Below the pieces are notes generated by a model, which saw nothing but the letters and a program-made list of their open reading frames with translations, searched no databases and was not told the DNA's origin. Of a stretch of 64,000 bases of DNA, positions 1 through 12,770 are shown one piece after another (the stretch's first letter is position 1; each line of letters opens with the position of its first letter). Source of the stretch: Loxodes magnus (Eukaryota; Ciliophora; Karyorelictea; Loxodida; Loxodidae); assembly GCA_946699065.1 (NCBI GenBank), contig CAMPDV010000878.1, positions 62,001-126,000 on the forward strand, given 5' to 3'. Both the position numbers and the translations under genes were made by a program.

Positions 1-271
1 TTATTAGCTTATAACTTAATAAATCATTACTCTTGCCAAAATAATTCTTTTCCATCCTCTTATTTTCTCTTTATTTATAAGATTTTATTAATTGATTAAC
101 TAGAATAGATGTAGATAAATTTAGTATCTAATGATATGCATTGATATGCAATGGTGATATATTTAAGTAAAGATAGTAGTATAGTTAAAGGAATTATTTA
201 GAGTATATAAGGTAGATAGATAAGTAAATTGATTTAATTTAAGTTTATTTTAATTATTAATATTCTTATAA

Positions 272-2405
272 ATGTCATTATAAAAGGACTGCTTGTCTGC
301 TTTAATCTTTGCGGATCTATATTGCACTTCATAGGAACATCGAATTACTAAAGAGAAAGCCATTTCACTAATTCGTTATTTTAAAGGTATTCAGAGCCTG
401 GATTTTATAGATAAAATAAAGAGGAAAGTTTGAAAGCTAAAAGACACTTAGCCAAGGTACTTAATATCTGAAAAAGTAGGAATTCAACTAAGAATAGTTA
501 ATTAAATACTTATCGAAGCATAATAGCAAGAAGTAACTTAGAATAATCCTTAAGAAAATAATAAAATAATAGAACTCTAAAATAATACCTCTAAATAATA
601 AAATAACTCATATCTAAAATAAATAAAAGCTTAACAAATACAGCAAGATATCTTCTAGTAATATGAGCTATTTTTAAGAATCCAAGAAAATTAAGATAAC
701 TAAGAAAGCTTAAAAACTAGAAAATAATAAATTAATAAAATAGTTATTTTACCAGAATAAATCAGTATATAAAATAACCCTTCATTAACTTCACCAATAT
801 AAAATCATTAAATTTTATCTATTAGTTAAATAAATTAAAATCAACTCAATTCTTAATAATCTATCAATTTAGAATTTAATTAAAAGCAAACATCAAATTC
901 GATATTAGAAACTATTTGCTTATAGAATCAGCAAATACATCGATTAACTTAAGCTGGAGTTGTCGTATAAGGAACAAACTAAACAGAAGTTTTCATATGC
1001 TTATATTGTGAGCAGAGTTTTGGGTAAGAAGCACTACTTTCTAATCATTTTATTAATTACCATGGTAACGAAAAGAAGATCTGCCTCTTTTGTCCTTTAT
1101 GTTAAGATCTTATCTTTGAAAATACTTCTTCCTATAGCTCCCATTTAGACCATCATTAAAAATAAGGAGATTCCATAAAATACACTTTGAAGCAAATAAA
1201 AATATTCTAAATTCTTCGAACTGAAAAAGTATCTTTATAGTTGATAGAGCTTAATAAACAAGTAGATAAAGTTAATTATTATATAAAACTTGTAGGATAA
1301 TAAAGGAAATAAAAAATATTTGGAAAACATATAAAAGAATAGCATTCTAGTGATGAATCTGTTCTTTTAATAGAAACTAGAAAATACTAATATGAAGAGT
1401 GTGAGAAAAACTTTAGTGAAGAAAAAAATTTAATTTTCCATTAAAAGAGACATGAAAATGAAGCCTAAAATTTACTAAAAACTAACAAGAACATAAAAGA
1501 TTTAGAATAAGAAAACAATAAAATATAGCATGGAACTATTATTTGAACTAAGGGTGAGAATATTTTTTACAAGTGTAAAGAATGTGAAAGTTTGTTTAAT
1601 ACAAATATAAAGCTATAGCTGCATTTAGAAAAAAAGCATCCTAGTGCATAGCTAAATGTAATTAAATGTTCAGTTTGCGAAAGTCAGTTTGCTAAGAGAT
1701 AATACTTACTTAAGCACCTAGAAAGACATCAGTTTAAATAATAAAATTAAGAAGCAGATATTAATAAGGAAGAAGAAAACACAACAAAAACAGAACTTAA
1801 TATAGAAAACGCTAATAAGAAGAACTAAATAATTTAGAACAAAAAAGTTAGTTAATTTCATTTAAGAATAAAATAGAAAAGAAAAAGTGAAAATAATTGA
1901 AATATAAGAAGTTCCAAAATAAGCTCTAATTGAAAAGAGTAAATAATAAATAAGTAAGAAATAGGAAAGAGATAGTGAAGATTTGAATTAAGATGTGAAA
2001 AAATAAAAAATCTTTTGCAGCAATAAGTTTAAAAAGATTAAGATGATAAAATATAATCAAGAATATAACTTTAAGAAATAAATTTAAGGTAAAATGTCTT
2101 TAATAAACCTTAGGAAACAAATTATTAAGAGCAAGGTTTTAGAAAAATTCGAAAAATAAATGGCTTAACTACACCTTAATAAAGTATACCAAATTAAGTT
2201 TAGTAAAAATAGCAAATGAACTTTGAAATTTTAAATAATAAGCCATATCTTCTAGTGTAAAATACTAGTTAGATGATTTAGCAAAACATGATGAACTAAT
2301 TTTATAATAGCCAATACATTTCAAGTCAATAGTATTAGAACATGTATTATCCTTATTATATGCCTTACTAACAATAACAACTTATCTTTCAATTAATTTT
2401 TCAAT
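272..2405 (+). pseudogene. Diverged C2H2 zinc-finger paralogue, frameshifted
   Basis: Read with TAA/TAG as Gln, the ATG at 272 opens a frame whose start (M-S-x-x-K-D-C-L-S-A) matches the start of the intact copies at 7015 (minus) and 21712 (plus). It keeps the order of the family: an N-terminal domain ending in a Lys/Leu-rich helix, a pair of C2H2 fingers near 1000-1170 (CLYC...H...H, CPLC...H...H), three more near 1390-1720, an acidic Lys/Glu region and a Gln/Tyr/Pro-rich tail. The third finger has lost its first Cys (Tyr in its place). In-frame TGA codons lie at 431-433 and 1544-1546; the second aligns with a Tyr codon in the intact copies. The frame changes near 1.84 kb and again near 2.23 kb, so I call it a pseudogene. 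The tail runs into the dispersed repeat at 2407. A DNA- or RNA-binding role is inferred from the fingers only. Confidence 0.75.
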
Positions 2406-2406
2406 A

Positions 2407-2697
2407 ATTAAAAAGATGGTGGGAGCTGAGATTGACCTTCTGAATCATACTTTCTAGTTTTATGGCTATGAACAAGTTCCTATCCTGTCGCTGAGAAAGT
2501 CCCTGGTCAAAGTCAACCTTTGCAAGGGAACGCCTTCCTTTTGATTATCCATTCCTGGTAGGGGCTTGAAGCCTGGCTGCCCATAGCGATGGAGCTCCCT
2601 GACAGCTGCTTTTTGAAAGCAACAGGATATCCCCGTTATCCCATGAAGGGAGTGTTGGGGTCGTTAAACTGCAAGAAGTTGCAGTCCAAAACTCTTT
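2407..2697 (+). repeat. GC-richer dispersed repeat, copy 1
   Basis: A block of about 290 bp with much higher GC than its surroundings, beginning AAAAAGATGGTGGGAGCTGA. By eye it is roughly three-quarters identical to the reverse complement of 12030-12326, and more weakly similar to 11101-11365. It contains GGCTTGAAGCC near 2568, close to the RNA polymerase III B-box consensus, and a perfect hairpin CTGCAA-GAAG-TTGCAG near 2670. No long conserved protein frame is shared by the copies, so a SINE-like or small-RNA-derived element is the best guess. I do not recognise the family. Confidence 0.65.
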
Positions 2698-3164
2698 TAG
2701 TTTAAAATTAAATTAAAGAATTACAGCATGCTTGAAATATTTTTCAATTAATTAATATAAAAATAAAGAAATAATTATAGATCTTAAATAATAAAAATTA
2801 ATTATTTCACTTAAAATGCTATGACTTTCAAATTTATTACAAATTTATAATATAAAAATTTACATAATTAAGAATTTTTAATTTTTTTCTAGTAAATAAA
2901 TTTTAGAAATTAAACTTATTCATGGCTATGATTTAATATCTTTTATTTATTAAGTCAACTAAAATTAATTATGTTTCTTTAATAACAACAAAAATAATCC
3001 TTATATGAATATTTATATTTATTATATAAATAAAGCAAGATCCTTAATTATTACATTTAGCAACTAGAAAAAAGCTTTTAGTACATTTTTTGCTAAAATT
3101 GATTCTTAAAATAACATCGAGAGGAATTTAATTAATAAATTTTATTTTATGGAAAGCTATAAAT
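2698..3164. other. AT-rich spacer, nothing seen
   Basis: About 470 bp of AT-rich sequence between the dispersed repeat and the left inverted arm. I see no coding bias, RNA gene or repeat. Confidence 0.5.
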
Positions 3165-6100
3165 TAATTAATTTCTTTTAAAATTCTAATAAATAAATTT
3201 GTTTACTTAAGTAAATTATACCAGGAAAAATAAAATTAATACTTGATTTTATGTATCCTCTTTTTTTGCGTTTTTTATATGGTATAGCTTTCTTAAATAT
3301 TTTTAAATATCTTTTTCATTAAATATAAATTTAATTCTTTAATTATAAAGTCTGCTTTATTTTATTATCATAATCTTTTCTTAATAATATTTTAATTATC
3401 AACTTTATTTTATTGAAAAGTGTTTTCTTAATTTAAAAGTTGATAAAACAAAATTAATTTCACAAACAAAATTAAATCAGAGCAAAACTTTTTTAAAATA
3501 TTAGATTTTTAGTAATTATTTATTTAATTTTTAACATTATAAATACATTGTCTAATATTATTTTCTATATTATAAAATAACTCTATTACTCATTTCATTT
3601 TAGTAAGAAAATCAAATATATCATGTTCTTTTTTGATTAATGAAGATAATTATTTTTCATCTACTAAAACCTTAATAATAGCGAAAGTTTATCAGCATAA
3701 AATATTACAATATTTTTAAATTTTAAGTATAAAAATCTCAATTTTCAATAAAATTTATTAATAAAAAAACCTAAATAAAAACTTTAGAGAAAGAACTATA
3801 TAAATTTACGATATTATCATTTTGCAAGGTATTATTTTAAATTAAATTAAAACTTTTAAATCTATTAAATTTTTTTTTTTTCGCACATAAATTCCAAAAC
3901 TTATATCTAGTTTATTTTTTAATTATTAAAAGAATAAAATTAAAATTTTTAACTAAAAAAGAGAACAAAATTTAAATTATCGACTTATGTAAAAACTTTA
4001 TCTTGGCTGCTTAAGTTTTATAGATGAGAAAATGGAAATTATTTTATTAAAAAAGAATATTTATCAAATTTAAATAATAAATATAAAAATTTGTTAACAA
4101 TTTTTTTTAATTATTATGTTTACCAAGAAATAATTAAAAAAATCAAATTTGAAAGTTGCGCAAAATTTTTTTTCTATTTTATTACATTAAAAATTTCTAA
4201 ATATTTTCTAGGATTTTTTATTTTAAGATTTATCTTATTTTAGATGATTTAAAATTTTTCAAAATAACTAGTTAATATTCTTTGTAGAGAAATATTTTTA
4301 GAAAAAATTTTCTTTAGAGTCATAATAAAAATTTTCTCTTTTATTTTTTAGTTTTTTTAAGTCTTTCTATTGAATCAAAATTACTTATAAAAAAATGTTT
4401 ATAGATCTAAATGATTAGAGTATAAATTTAATTTATTTAGCCAAAAAAGATTCTAAAATTACAATTTTAGATTAATATTTTATTTTATAATTATGTGTCC
4501 AAAATCTAATTTAGTCAAATATAATAACTAAAACATTTAAGTATAAAATTTCGATTTTATAATTTTTATTAATTAGCAGTCATTTAAAATAAAATAACTT
4601 ATAAATGATTAAACTCAAAAACTATTAATAACAATCTTTATATAATTTTAATTTTAGAAGCTATAATAAAAATCAGTCAAAGTATTAAAAATTTGTATAT
4701 TTTAATTTCTCAGGATTTGCAACAAATATTCCAGAAATTATTAAAATTTATTTATAAAAGTTTTGAGTTTAAGGCTTTTTATTTAATTAATCTAAAATTG
4801 TTTAAAGAAATTATCTAAAACTTAATTAAATAAAACAAAAAATAATTTTTCAGTGATAATGAGGCATGTAATAGGGATAATACATATTCTGATGCTAATA
4901 CCTTGGCTAATTTTAATTATATTGATATTAATTTATATAACTTGGATGCAAACTTTACTAAAAATTAGGCTAAAAACTCGGCTATAAACTTGGCTAAAAC
5001 ATTTATCTACTATTTTATAATGGAACATATGATCTATTGGGTTATTGTTAAAAATTAATCTATCTTATTTAGTTAAATTAAATTGGCACTCTTTCCTTAT
5101 TTTAAGTTAAATCAATTACTTTCCTGAACTTCTAAAATCCTATTTCTTGCTAGTTTATTTCTTTAGGCAAATTTTAATAACTTTATTTGAAAACTACTTC
5201 TTTTAATTCTCTTTTTTCTTAAATATTAACTATTTGTTATTTTTCTACTTCATATGATATGTAGTTCTTAACCTTTTCTTCATCTTAATTTAAGTCTTCG
5301 CTATCTTTATGTTATTTTTTGCTTCCTTGTTTCTTATTTTCTTCTTCTTCAATTTCAATAGTTTGTGGGGCATTTATTTTGATATTTTCTACTTTTTCTT
5401 TTTTTTTATCTTCCTACTTTTTATCTTAAATATAATTTTTTATTTATTCTTAGAGCTAATTAATTTCTTGCGAATTATTAGTAGGTGCTAATTTATTTTT
5501 CTTTGTTGTTAAATCTTCCTCTTCTAAGTTTATTATTTCTAACTTTTTCTATTCTTTAAACGAATGTCTAGTTAAATGTCTAAGTAAATTCTTTCTCCCA
5601 ATAAATTACCATTTACAAACTGAGCATCTTATATTATTAAATTCTGAGTTTGGATGTTCCTTTTCGAAATGAGTTTGTAACTTCAAATTTGTTTTAAATA
5701 AATTTTCACACTCTTTACATTTATAGACCGTAATGTCGTCCTTATTGTAAATGATGATACCATATTTTACCGTAGTGTTTTCTCTTTCTAACTCTTAATA
5801 AGTTTTGGTTGTTCTAAGCTTGTAGTTTAAATTTTTCTTTTCGTGTATTTTTTTATGTAAAATAAATTACTCTTCTTCTGGATAATTTTTCTCACACTCT
5901 ACACATTAGTATTTTCTAATTAAGACATGAAGGGTAGATTCATCGCTTGATTTTTCTCCATTTCGATTCTTGTCTTATTCTTTTATTGTTTCTCCTTTCA
6001 TCTCTTGATTCATGTTATTTTGTGTATTTAAACTTTTTTCTACTTAATTTATTTAAGAGGGTATTTAAGCTTAAGGAAGCTAAAATGTTTTTATTTGTTA

Positions 6101-7057
6101 TAGAGTATATTTTATACTTTATCCTTGTTTTTTATGCTGATCTAAATGAGTGCTATATGAAGAAACATTTTCAAACGGGAGATCTTTGCATAAGGGACAG
6201 AAAAGATTATCTAACTTTTCTTGAGCGTGGCGATCTATGAAATGTTTTGAAAGTGAAACTTCATCGTTAAAGATTTATTTGCAATATATACAGGCAAATA
6301 ATTCTTTATTTTCAGGCTCTTTAGTTACGACTCCACTTTTCGTTAAGCGAATTATTTCTTTATTTGATAATTAAATTTATTCTTAGCTTTAAATTATTTG
6401 AGATGAATCATTTTCTTAATTTTAGGTTGTATTTTAAATTTGCTGTTGTTGTTGATCTAAATTAGAAATTATATTTAGCTTTACTTTTTCTGGTAAAATT
6501 ATTGCTTTCTACTTTATTTCTTTTCTTGGTCTTTTTTTATTACTACATGTGCTTTCTTATTTTTATTCTACTTTTAAAAATTCTTCGAAGCACTAAAGAA
6601 TATCTTCTTATATTTTTTAAACTTCCTTCTCCTGGTCTTTTGTAGTTAGTTATTGAAGATAATTTGCTTCTTAATTATTTTATTGTATAGTATTAATATT
6701 TTTAAGTTCTAATATTTTATTATTTTTTTATTCTGTGATCTAATTTTCTTCTTTTTAAAGTTGCTGTGATTCTAAAAGTATTTAGTTAACTATACTTAGA
6801 GGAAGTCCTACTTTTTCGGAAATTTAATACCTAGACTTAGTGTCTTTAAGTTTTAGAATTTTCTTTTTGATTAGATTAATGAATTCCAGGTTTTAAAGAG
6901 CATTAAAGTCCCTAATAAGTAATTTCACCTTTTCCTAATTTATTCCATACTCCTATATAGTTCATTCTAAGTCCGTGAAGACTATAGCTGACATGCACTC
7001 CTTCGAAGCTTACATATTTAACAATTATTTATATAAAATTTATTTAGTTTATATATC
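3165..7057 (-). repeat. Left arm of 3.9 kb inverted repeat
   Basis: The reverse complement of this segment matches 21660-25562, covering the zinc-finger gene, about 40 bp upstream of its start and about 1.7 kb of AT-rich 3' flank. Similarity ends near 3165 (partner end 25562) and near 7057 (partner 21660). The flank segment is also present in units B and C. At the ATTATTAAGGTTT site near 3670 this arm agrees with unit C (60070), whereas units A and B share a deletion, so the arm is not simply a copy of the adjacent unit. Confidence 0.85.
4850..7015 (-). CDS. Five-finger C2H2 zinc-finger protein (inverted copy)
   Basis: Start ATG at 7015-7013, stop TGA at 4852-4850, 721 codons with TAA/TAG as Gln. 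The frame is unbroken except for one TGA (6964-6962) at codon 18. Codons before that TGA match the other copies (x-A-S-K-E-C-M-S-A), so the upstream part is real coding sequence. Five C2H2 fingers follow: CIYC, CPLC, CVEC, CKEC and CSVC, each with 12-13 residues to the first His and HxxxH or HxxxxH spacing. After them come an acidic Lys/Glu-rich segment and a Gln/Pro/Tyr-rich tail ending in PHYH. The fingers imply nucleic-acid binding, probably nuclear; target and role are unknown. It lies alone in the left inverted arm, facing away from the repeat at 2407. The frame holding across diverged copies suggests recent function. If UGA is only a stop, this copy is disabled at codon 18. Confidence 0.8.
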
Positions 7058-10000
7058 TTAAGCTCCTTTATTAATATATTTCATTTTTATATTTATTATG
7101 TATTTTTTAGTTATTTTCAAATTCCGAATTTAAGTTATAAATAGATGAACAACAAAAATAAAAGTTATTTAAAAAAATTGAATAAAACACACTAATATCT
7201 TTTTAAAGAATTAAATTCCTAGCTTTACTATTTATTTATAAAATATATATCAGATTAAATTAAAATATAAATCTTAAGCTTAAAAAGATAATCTTATAAA
7301 TCCATATAGTTAAATTTATCATACTTTTAAATAGCAATAAACAAATATATAGAGTTAAAGATATATTTAGAATTTTATTTTATAATTTTATAATTAGTTT
7401 ACTTTATTAATTTTTAGATTTTAATTGTAATTTTCAAAAAATAAAAAATGAATCAAATGTAAAAAATTCATGCTCTTCAGTCTTAGCTATTTACGTATAA
7501 ACAGAAGCAAATGCTATGTAAATTTAAATTTTTCTGAATATCTTTTATTTAAATTAAAATAAAAGAGACATATATTATTTAAATCTAATTTAGTTCCATT
7601 TAATTTTAATCTGATTATTTATCATTAATTAACTCAAATTTCATACTTTTATACTTTTATATTTCCTCAATATTTATATATATTTTGTATATTTTCCTTA
7701 AAAAAATATCTAATAGTTAATTTAAAAATAAAAACAAAGAAAACCTTGGACTCAATTTTTTTCAATTTACTAAAGAATAAAGTATTATTTTTATAAGTAG
7801 CTTAAAACATATACTTAGTTAGTAAAAAGAGAAATTGAATACTTTAAATTTAATTTAATTGAGACTCTAAGAAATTTAATTTAAGAATAAAATCAAACTT
7901 TTTTATTGTAATAGAAAATTGTAAAAACTAATAAATTCTTTAAAAAATAAATTATTAGCTGGTAAATGATGAAAAAAGCGTAAAATTATAATATAAAACA
8001 ATTTATAAATAGTTTAAAGTTAAATAAAAAAGTTAGCTTTACACGCTTTATCATAGAAAAATTTACAAAATCTAAAGCAGGCTTTAAATTAAATCTTTCA
8101 TTTTAATGATATATATCTAGTTTTAAAAAGTGAAATATTCTTTAAATAATCCAAATGAAAATAAATAAAATAACTCATAAAAAGTATTATTTAAAATTTT
8201 AAAATTAATGAATGATTTAAAAGAAAAATTTAAATTAAGAGATGAAAAGTAGATTACCTTTGAAGTTATTTATTTAATTAAAAATTAATTTAAAATATCA
8301 TATTTTTAAATCATGCTTACTCGATTTAAATATTAGTTAATCTTAGTTAGTTTATCACTTTTTTATCCAAAAAGACTATTTTCCTTTAATTAATTCTCTA
8401 AAATTAAAATTTCTTTCTATCTTTTACTTAAAGTATGATTATGGTTTTTATTTAATATATTTGCAAGTTGAGAACTATTAAAAAAACAAAAAAATTATAA
8501 ATAATTTAAGAATTTACGATAAAACTGAATAAGGCTTAGGCTGCTTTTCAAGAATAATTTTTTATTTAAATAAATATATCCTATTTTAGCTTTAATTTTG
8601 CTATATTAATTAGCTTTGTTTTCCTTAATGATTATATTATTTTTAATTTTCTATAAGATGTTAATGGATAAATTGAGTTTATAATTTTTTTTTGTTATTA
8701 ATAAATAATTTTTATAATTTGATTCAAAGCTAAATTCTAATGTTTGAGAGATATCCTTATTTATACGTATTTCGAAATATATTCACACAAAATTTACTAA
8801 AAAATAAAAAAATCTTAATTTTATTAATTATATAAATAATAAATAAATAAGTATATGTATTTTCCTCATTTGAGAGCAAAGCAACTGCTAAATTAAAATT
8901 TTTATTTTAAATATTAAATAAAAAGCACATTAAATGAATTTAAATATAAGGAAAAACAAATATAATTACTCAATTGTTAATATTTTAATATTTAGAGAAA
9001 ATTTATTTACATTTAGTTCAAATAAATACTTGAACTTATAAATAGTCGAATGAATATATAATATGTTTCTTTTAATAAATTAAAAAATATAAAAAGAAAT
9101 ATAATTTTTTGTTTAGAAAGAAATAATTTCACTAATATTATAAAGAGTTATTAATTACTTAAATTAAGAGGTAATTATTTGATGAATTTTTTAAAAGATT
9201 TGAATATCATGTGAAATCATAATTAAAGTAAAATAAAAATCAATTTTAATTTTATGAATAATCATAAAATTTAAAATGATTATTTCATTTTGATAAAAGG
9301 AAAAAGTTCAAGATTTCACTAAGATTTTTTTATAAGGGGAATTTTTAAAAGTTTGCTGAATTGAAACTTAAGATATTTATAAATTACTAGTAATTTATAA
9401 ACTTAAATTTTTTCTTTCTACAATTTATTAATAGTCTAGCAAAATTTAATTATTTAACTGATGAAAAAAAGATGTAAGAGTATTAATTATAAAATAACTA
9501 AATTATAAAGAAGATAATTCAAAATAAAAATTAATACTCTTTTTAATTTTAAGTTTTTTGCCTATGATATATTTTCAAAAAAAGTAAAAACATTTATAAA
9601 ATTTAAAGACAATTAATAAATTTTAGAGAGATAAGGATTTTTAACTAAATTGATTAAATAATATTCTAAAATTTTTTTTAAATTGGCATAGAAAGAATGT
9701 AAAAGTTAAAATAAAAAAAATTCATTTTTTTAAAACATTCTTTTAGAGCTTGAAAAAAAAATTATAACAAGAAAAAAGGTAAGTGAATAATACAAAAAAA
9801 TAAAGGAAAAACTTACTTATGATTTAAAAATTTAAAAAATTATTTAATAAATAAATTAAAATTTTTTATTTTGAACTAAATAAAATAAATCCATATCAAA
9901 CATTAAGAGTGTAAATCTTTCATTTAATTTTTTAATTAATAGTTATTTATAATAGACTTAAATTAGAAAATAATAAGTTCTAATCTTTTGAAATTTATTT

Positions 10001-11100
10001 AAAAAAAAGAATGACTTAATATATTTGAGCAGTTCTAGTAAAATATTAAAATTACTTACACAAAAAAATTTAAGATTAAATGTAATAAAAATAGTGTATA
10101 AATAAAATCCTTAATACCAGCCTATTTCAAAAAACTAAGTTTAATTGTAATTTATAATTAACTCAATTTAAAAAATAATTATAAAATCTTAGTAATATTA
10201 AATTGGATAGATATTTTAGAGAAATATGAAAATATTATACATTTTAAATTCAAACTATTTTATCTTTTATTTTTAAAAAGATAGATAATTTTACTCGAAC
10301 GAGCAATCTAACTAACATTTTATATTAAAATTTTAGAGATTTATAAAGATAGAGAGCAAGTTTTTTTCAAATAATCAACTTAGAATCTAAAATTCAAGCA
10401 ATAAAAAATGCAAATCAATTTTAATTTTTTAAATAAAAAATCTGAAAAAATTTAGTAAACAGTAAAAGCGGGTTTTGATTTAATTTTGTTTAATAGAGAT
10501 CTGAATAAGATAAAATTTATTAAAAATATCTTAATAATATTTATTTTTAATAGATCTTTTGAATTTTTAACTTATAAATAATTTTTTGATTTAGTTAATT
10601 AAATTAAAAATAAATAGATTACCTTTTAATTTTATTAATGAATAGTATCTTTTAAAAAAAGATTGTAAAAAAGAAGACTATATGAAAACCTCTTACAGAT
10701 CGAATTATAATAAAGATAATAAAAAGATTATTATATAAGGTATTTCGCTTCAATTTTCTTTTGAAGTTCATAATATCTGAGAGTAAAAATTATTTTAGTA
10801 GTATTTTTTAATAAATAACATAATAACTAGAACTTATATAAAATTTAAAATCAAACATTTAAAAAAATCAGCAAAAAATTATTTCAAATGTTACATAATG
10901 ATTCATCTGATTAAATCTCAAGACTCTTCTTTTAGATTTAAAAAAACTAAAAAATTAAATTTATTATTTTAAGCTTATTTTTATTTTAAAATGAAGTATT
11001 TAATATATAATTTCACTTTTCTTTAGTTTTTTCTTAATTTATTTAAAATTATAGTTATTAATATTTAAATAAAAATTAAGATTTAAAATATAATTTAAAG
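7058..11100. other. AT-rich region, no gene seen
   Basis: About 4 kb of extremely AT-rich sequence with many homopolymer runs and TGA in all frames. I found no frame with coding bias, no tRNA and no clear repeat. Short AT palindromes occur but are expected at this composition. Confidence 0.5.
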
Positions 11101-11365
11101 AATGGTGGAGCAAGTTTTTAGTTAGTTTGATTATACCTCCAATCTTAAGGGATGTCCCTGGTTAGATTCAAGATCTAGAAGGGAATGCATTTGGAAATTA
11201 TCTGGTATTGGTAGGAACTTGAAGTATATTATCATGGAATATATATTAAATACATATGGTAGTTCCTGTTCGCAGAAACTGATTAGCAGAATATTCTCTT
11301 TATGTTTATCAAAATATCTTTCAAAGAATTTCGCATAGTGGGAGCTTTTTCTCAAGAACTCAAAG
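11101..11365 (+). repeat. GC-richer dispersed repeat, decayed copy
   Basis: It aligns with the copy at 2407 over the central part: GTCCCTGG, then AAGGGAA, then GGTA-GG-(A/G)CTTGAAG followed by ATGG in the same order and spacing. Many former G and C positions are now A or T, so it looks like an old copy drifting to background composition. The B-box-like site is degraded here (GGAACTTGAAGT). Confidence 0.55.
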
Positions 11366-12029
11366 CTAATATTAATTAAGCCTTCAAATATATATATAAA
11401 AATCTCTCGTTAAAAAAAATTTTAAAGATTTTCTATGTATGTCTTAATAAAAAATAAGCATTCTGCTATTTTCTTATTTTTTTACTTTTATATTAAAAAA
11501 TTATTATTTTATATATATTTAGTGTTAAAACTATTCAAAAGTAGATTTTATCCTAAAATTTAATAAATTATACTGTTTCAATTTGATATCATAGTTTCCT
11601 CTAAAAAGTTTCACATATATAAAAACAATTCAATATTTTAAATTTTTCTTTAAATTATTTAATTTCAAAATATAAATGAAGTTAACTAGTAATAAGATAT
11701 ATCATATTTTCTGATATTTCATATACTATCTTTTTTAATTTTTTAAGCATGATATCAAACTTAATACAAACTATTAAAAACCAAAAAATTGAATTTTTAT
11801 AAATACACCTATATAAAAGTATCAGAATACTATTGTTTGTGTTGAATGTATAAAAAATATAAATATTTTTAAAGTCTGAATAATTAATTATTTAAATATA
11901 AATGTTTAGTCTTTTTAGTTAAATTGAAATTTGGTAATAAAAGCTAGCGATTTTATATTCAGAAATAAATTAGATATTCTTTTCAAATAAATAAATACTT
12001 CATCATATCATATATTAATTAACTTTAAC
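11366..12029. other. AT-rich spacer, nothing seen
   Basis: AT-rich sequence separating two oppositely oriented copies of the dispersed repeat. No coding signal or RNA gene seen. Confidence 0.45.
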
Positions 12030-12326
12030 TAAGAAACTTTTTGGACCAGAAACTCCTTTCCGATTGCACGACCCGACACTCTCTTTTTATGGAATAACGG
12101 GGATATCCTGTTGTGCTCCAGGCACAGCTGTTAGGGAGCTCCATCGCTATGAACAGCCAGGCTTCAAACCCCTACCAAGAGCAGATAATCTCAAAATCAG
12201 CGTTCCCTTCAAAAATGACTCTGACCAGGGACTTTCTCAGCGATAGGAAAGGAACTTGTCCCTAGTCATAAAACCAGAAAGTTTAGTCACGAAGGCCATT
12301 TTCAGCTCCCACCATCTTTTTAATTA
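12030..12326 (-). repeat. GC-richer dispersed repeat, copy 2 (inverted)
   Basis: Reverse complement of the 2407-2697 family, sharing the AAAAAGATGGTGGGAGCTGA end, TCGCTGAGAAAGTCCCTGG, TAGCGATGGAGCTCCCT and CAACAGGATATCCCCGTTAT. In the element's direction it carries GGTTTGAAGCC (near 12160), one mismatch from the polymerase III B-box GGTTCGANNCC. The 3' hairpin of copy 1 is not kept. A 60-codon open frame on the plus strand through this block is not conserved in copy 1 and is not annotated. Confidence 0.65.
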
Positions 12327-12770
12327 TATAATATCATATATTTTATTTAATATTTGATAAGTAAAATATTTTAGATTTAAAGAAACTTAGACAAAAAAAT
12401 TAAATGAGTTACTATGCTTTTAAATGTATTCGCTTAAAAGATCGAACTAAAATCTATAAAAATGAATAATTAAAGCTATTATTTAATAACTAAAGAAATT
12501 AAAAAAATATATATAAAATTAAAAAATAAATATATCTAATATATTTAAACAAAAATTGTTTAAATAAGATAATTTAGTATAACTAAATATTTATACAGGT
12601 ATTAAAATATAATAATTTAAAATGTATTTAGTTAAACTTTTAAAGTTAATAAAAAACAAAAATTGAGATAATTGATAAATAAAATTTTGAAATTAATAAA
12701 AATAAGGAAAGTAAGAAAAAATAATAATAGAATAAATTAAGTTTAGCAATTATCGAGGATTTTCATCTCT
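12327..12770. other. AT-rich spacer, nothing seen
   Basis: AT-rich sequence between the dispersed repeat and the end of the Gag-like gene. No feature seen. Confidence 0.4.

Noticed and set aside
960-1148. 62-codon standard-code open frame
   Set aside because: It is a shadow of the zinc-finger paralogue frame (272-2405), which carries the Cys/His motifs in another phase.
12064-12246. 60-codon open frame through the dispersed repeat
   Set aside because: Not conserved in the copies at 2407 or 11101; length is explained by the repeat's higher GC.
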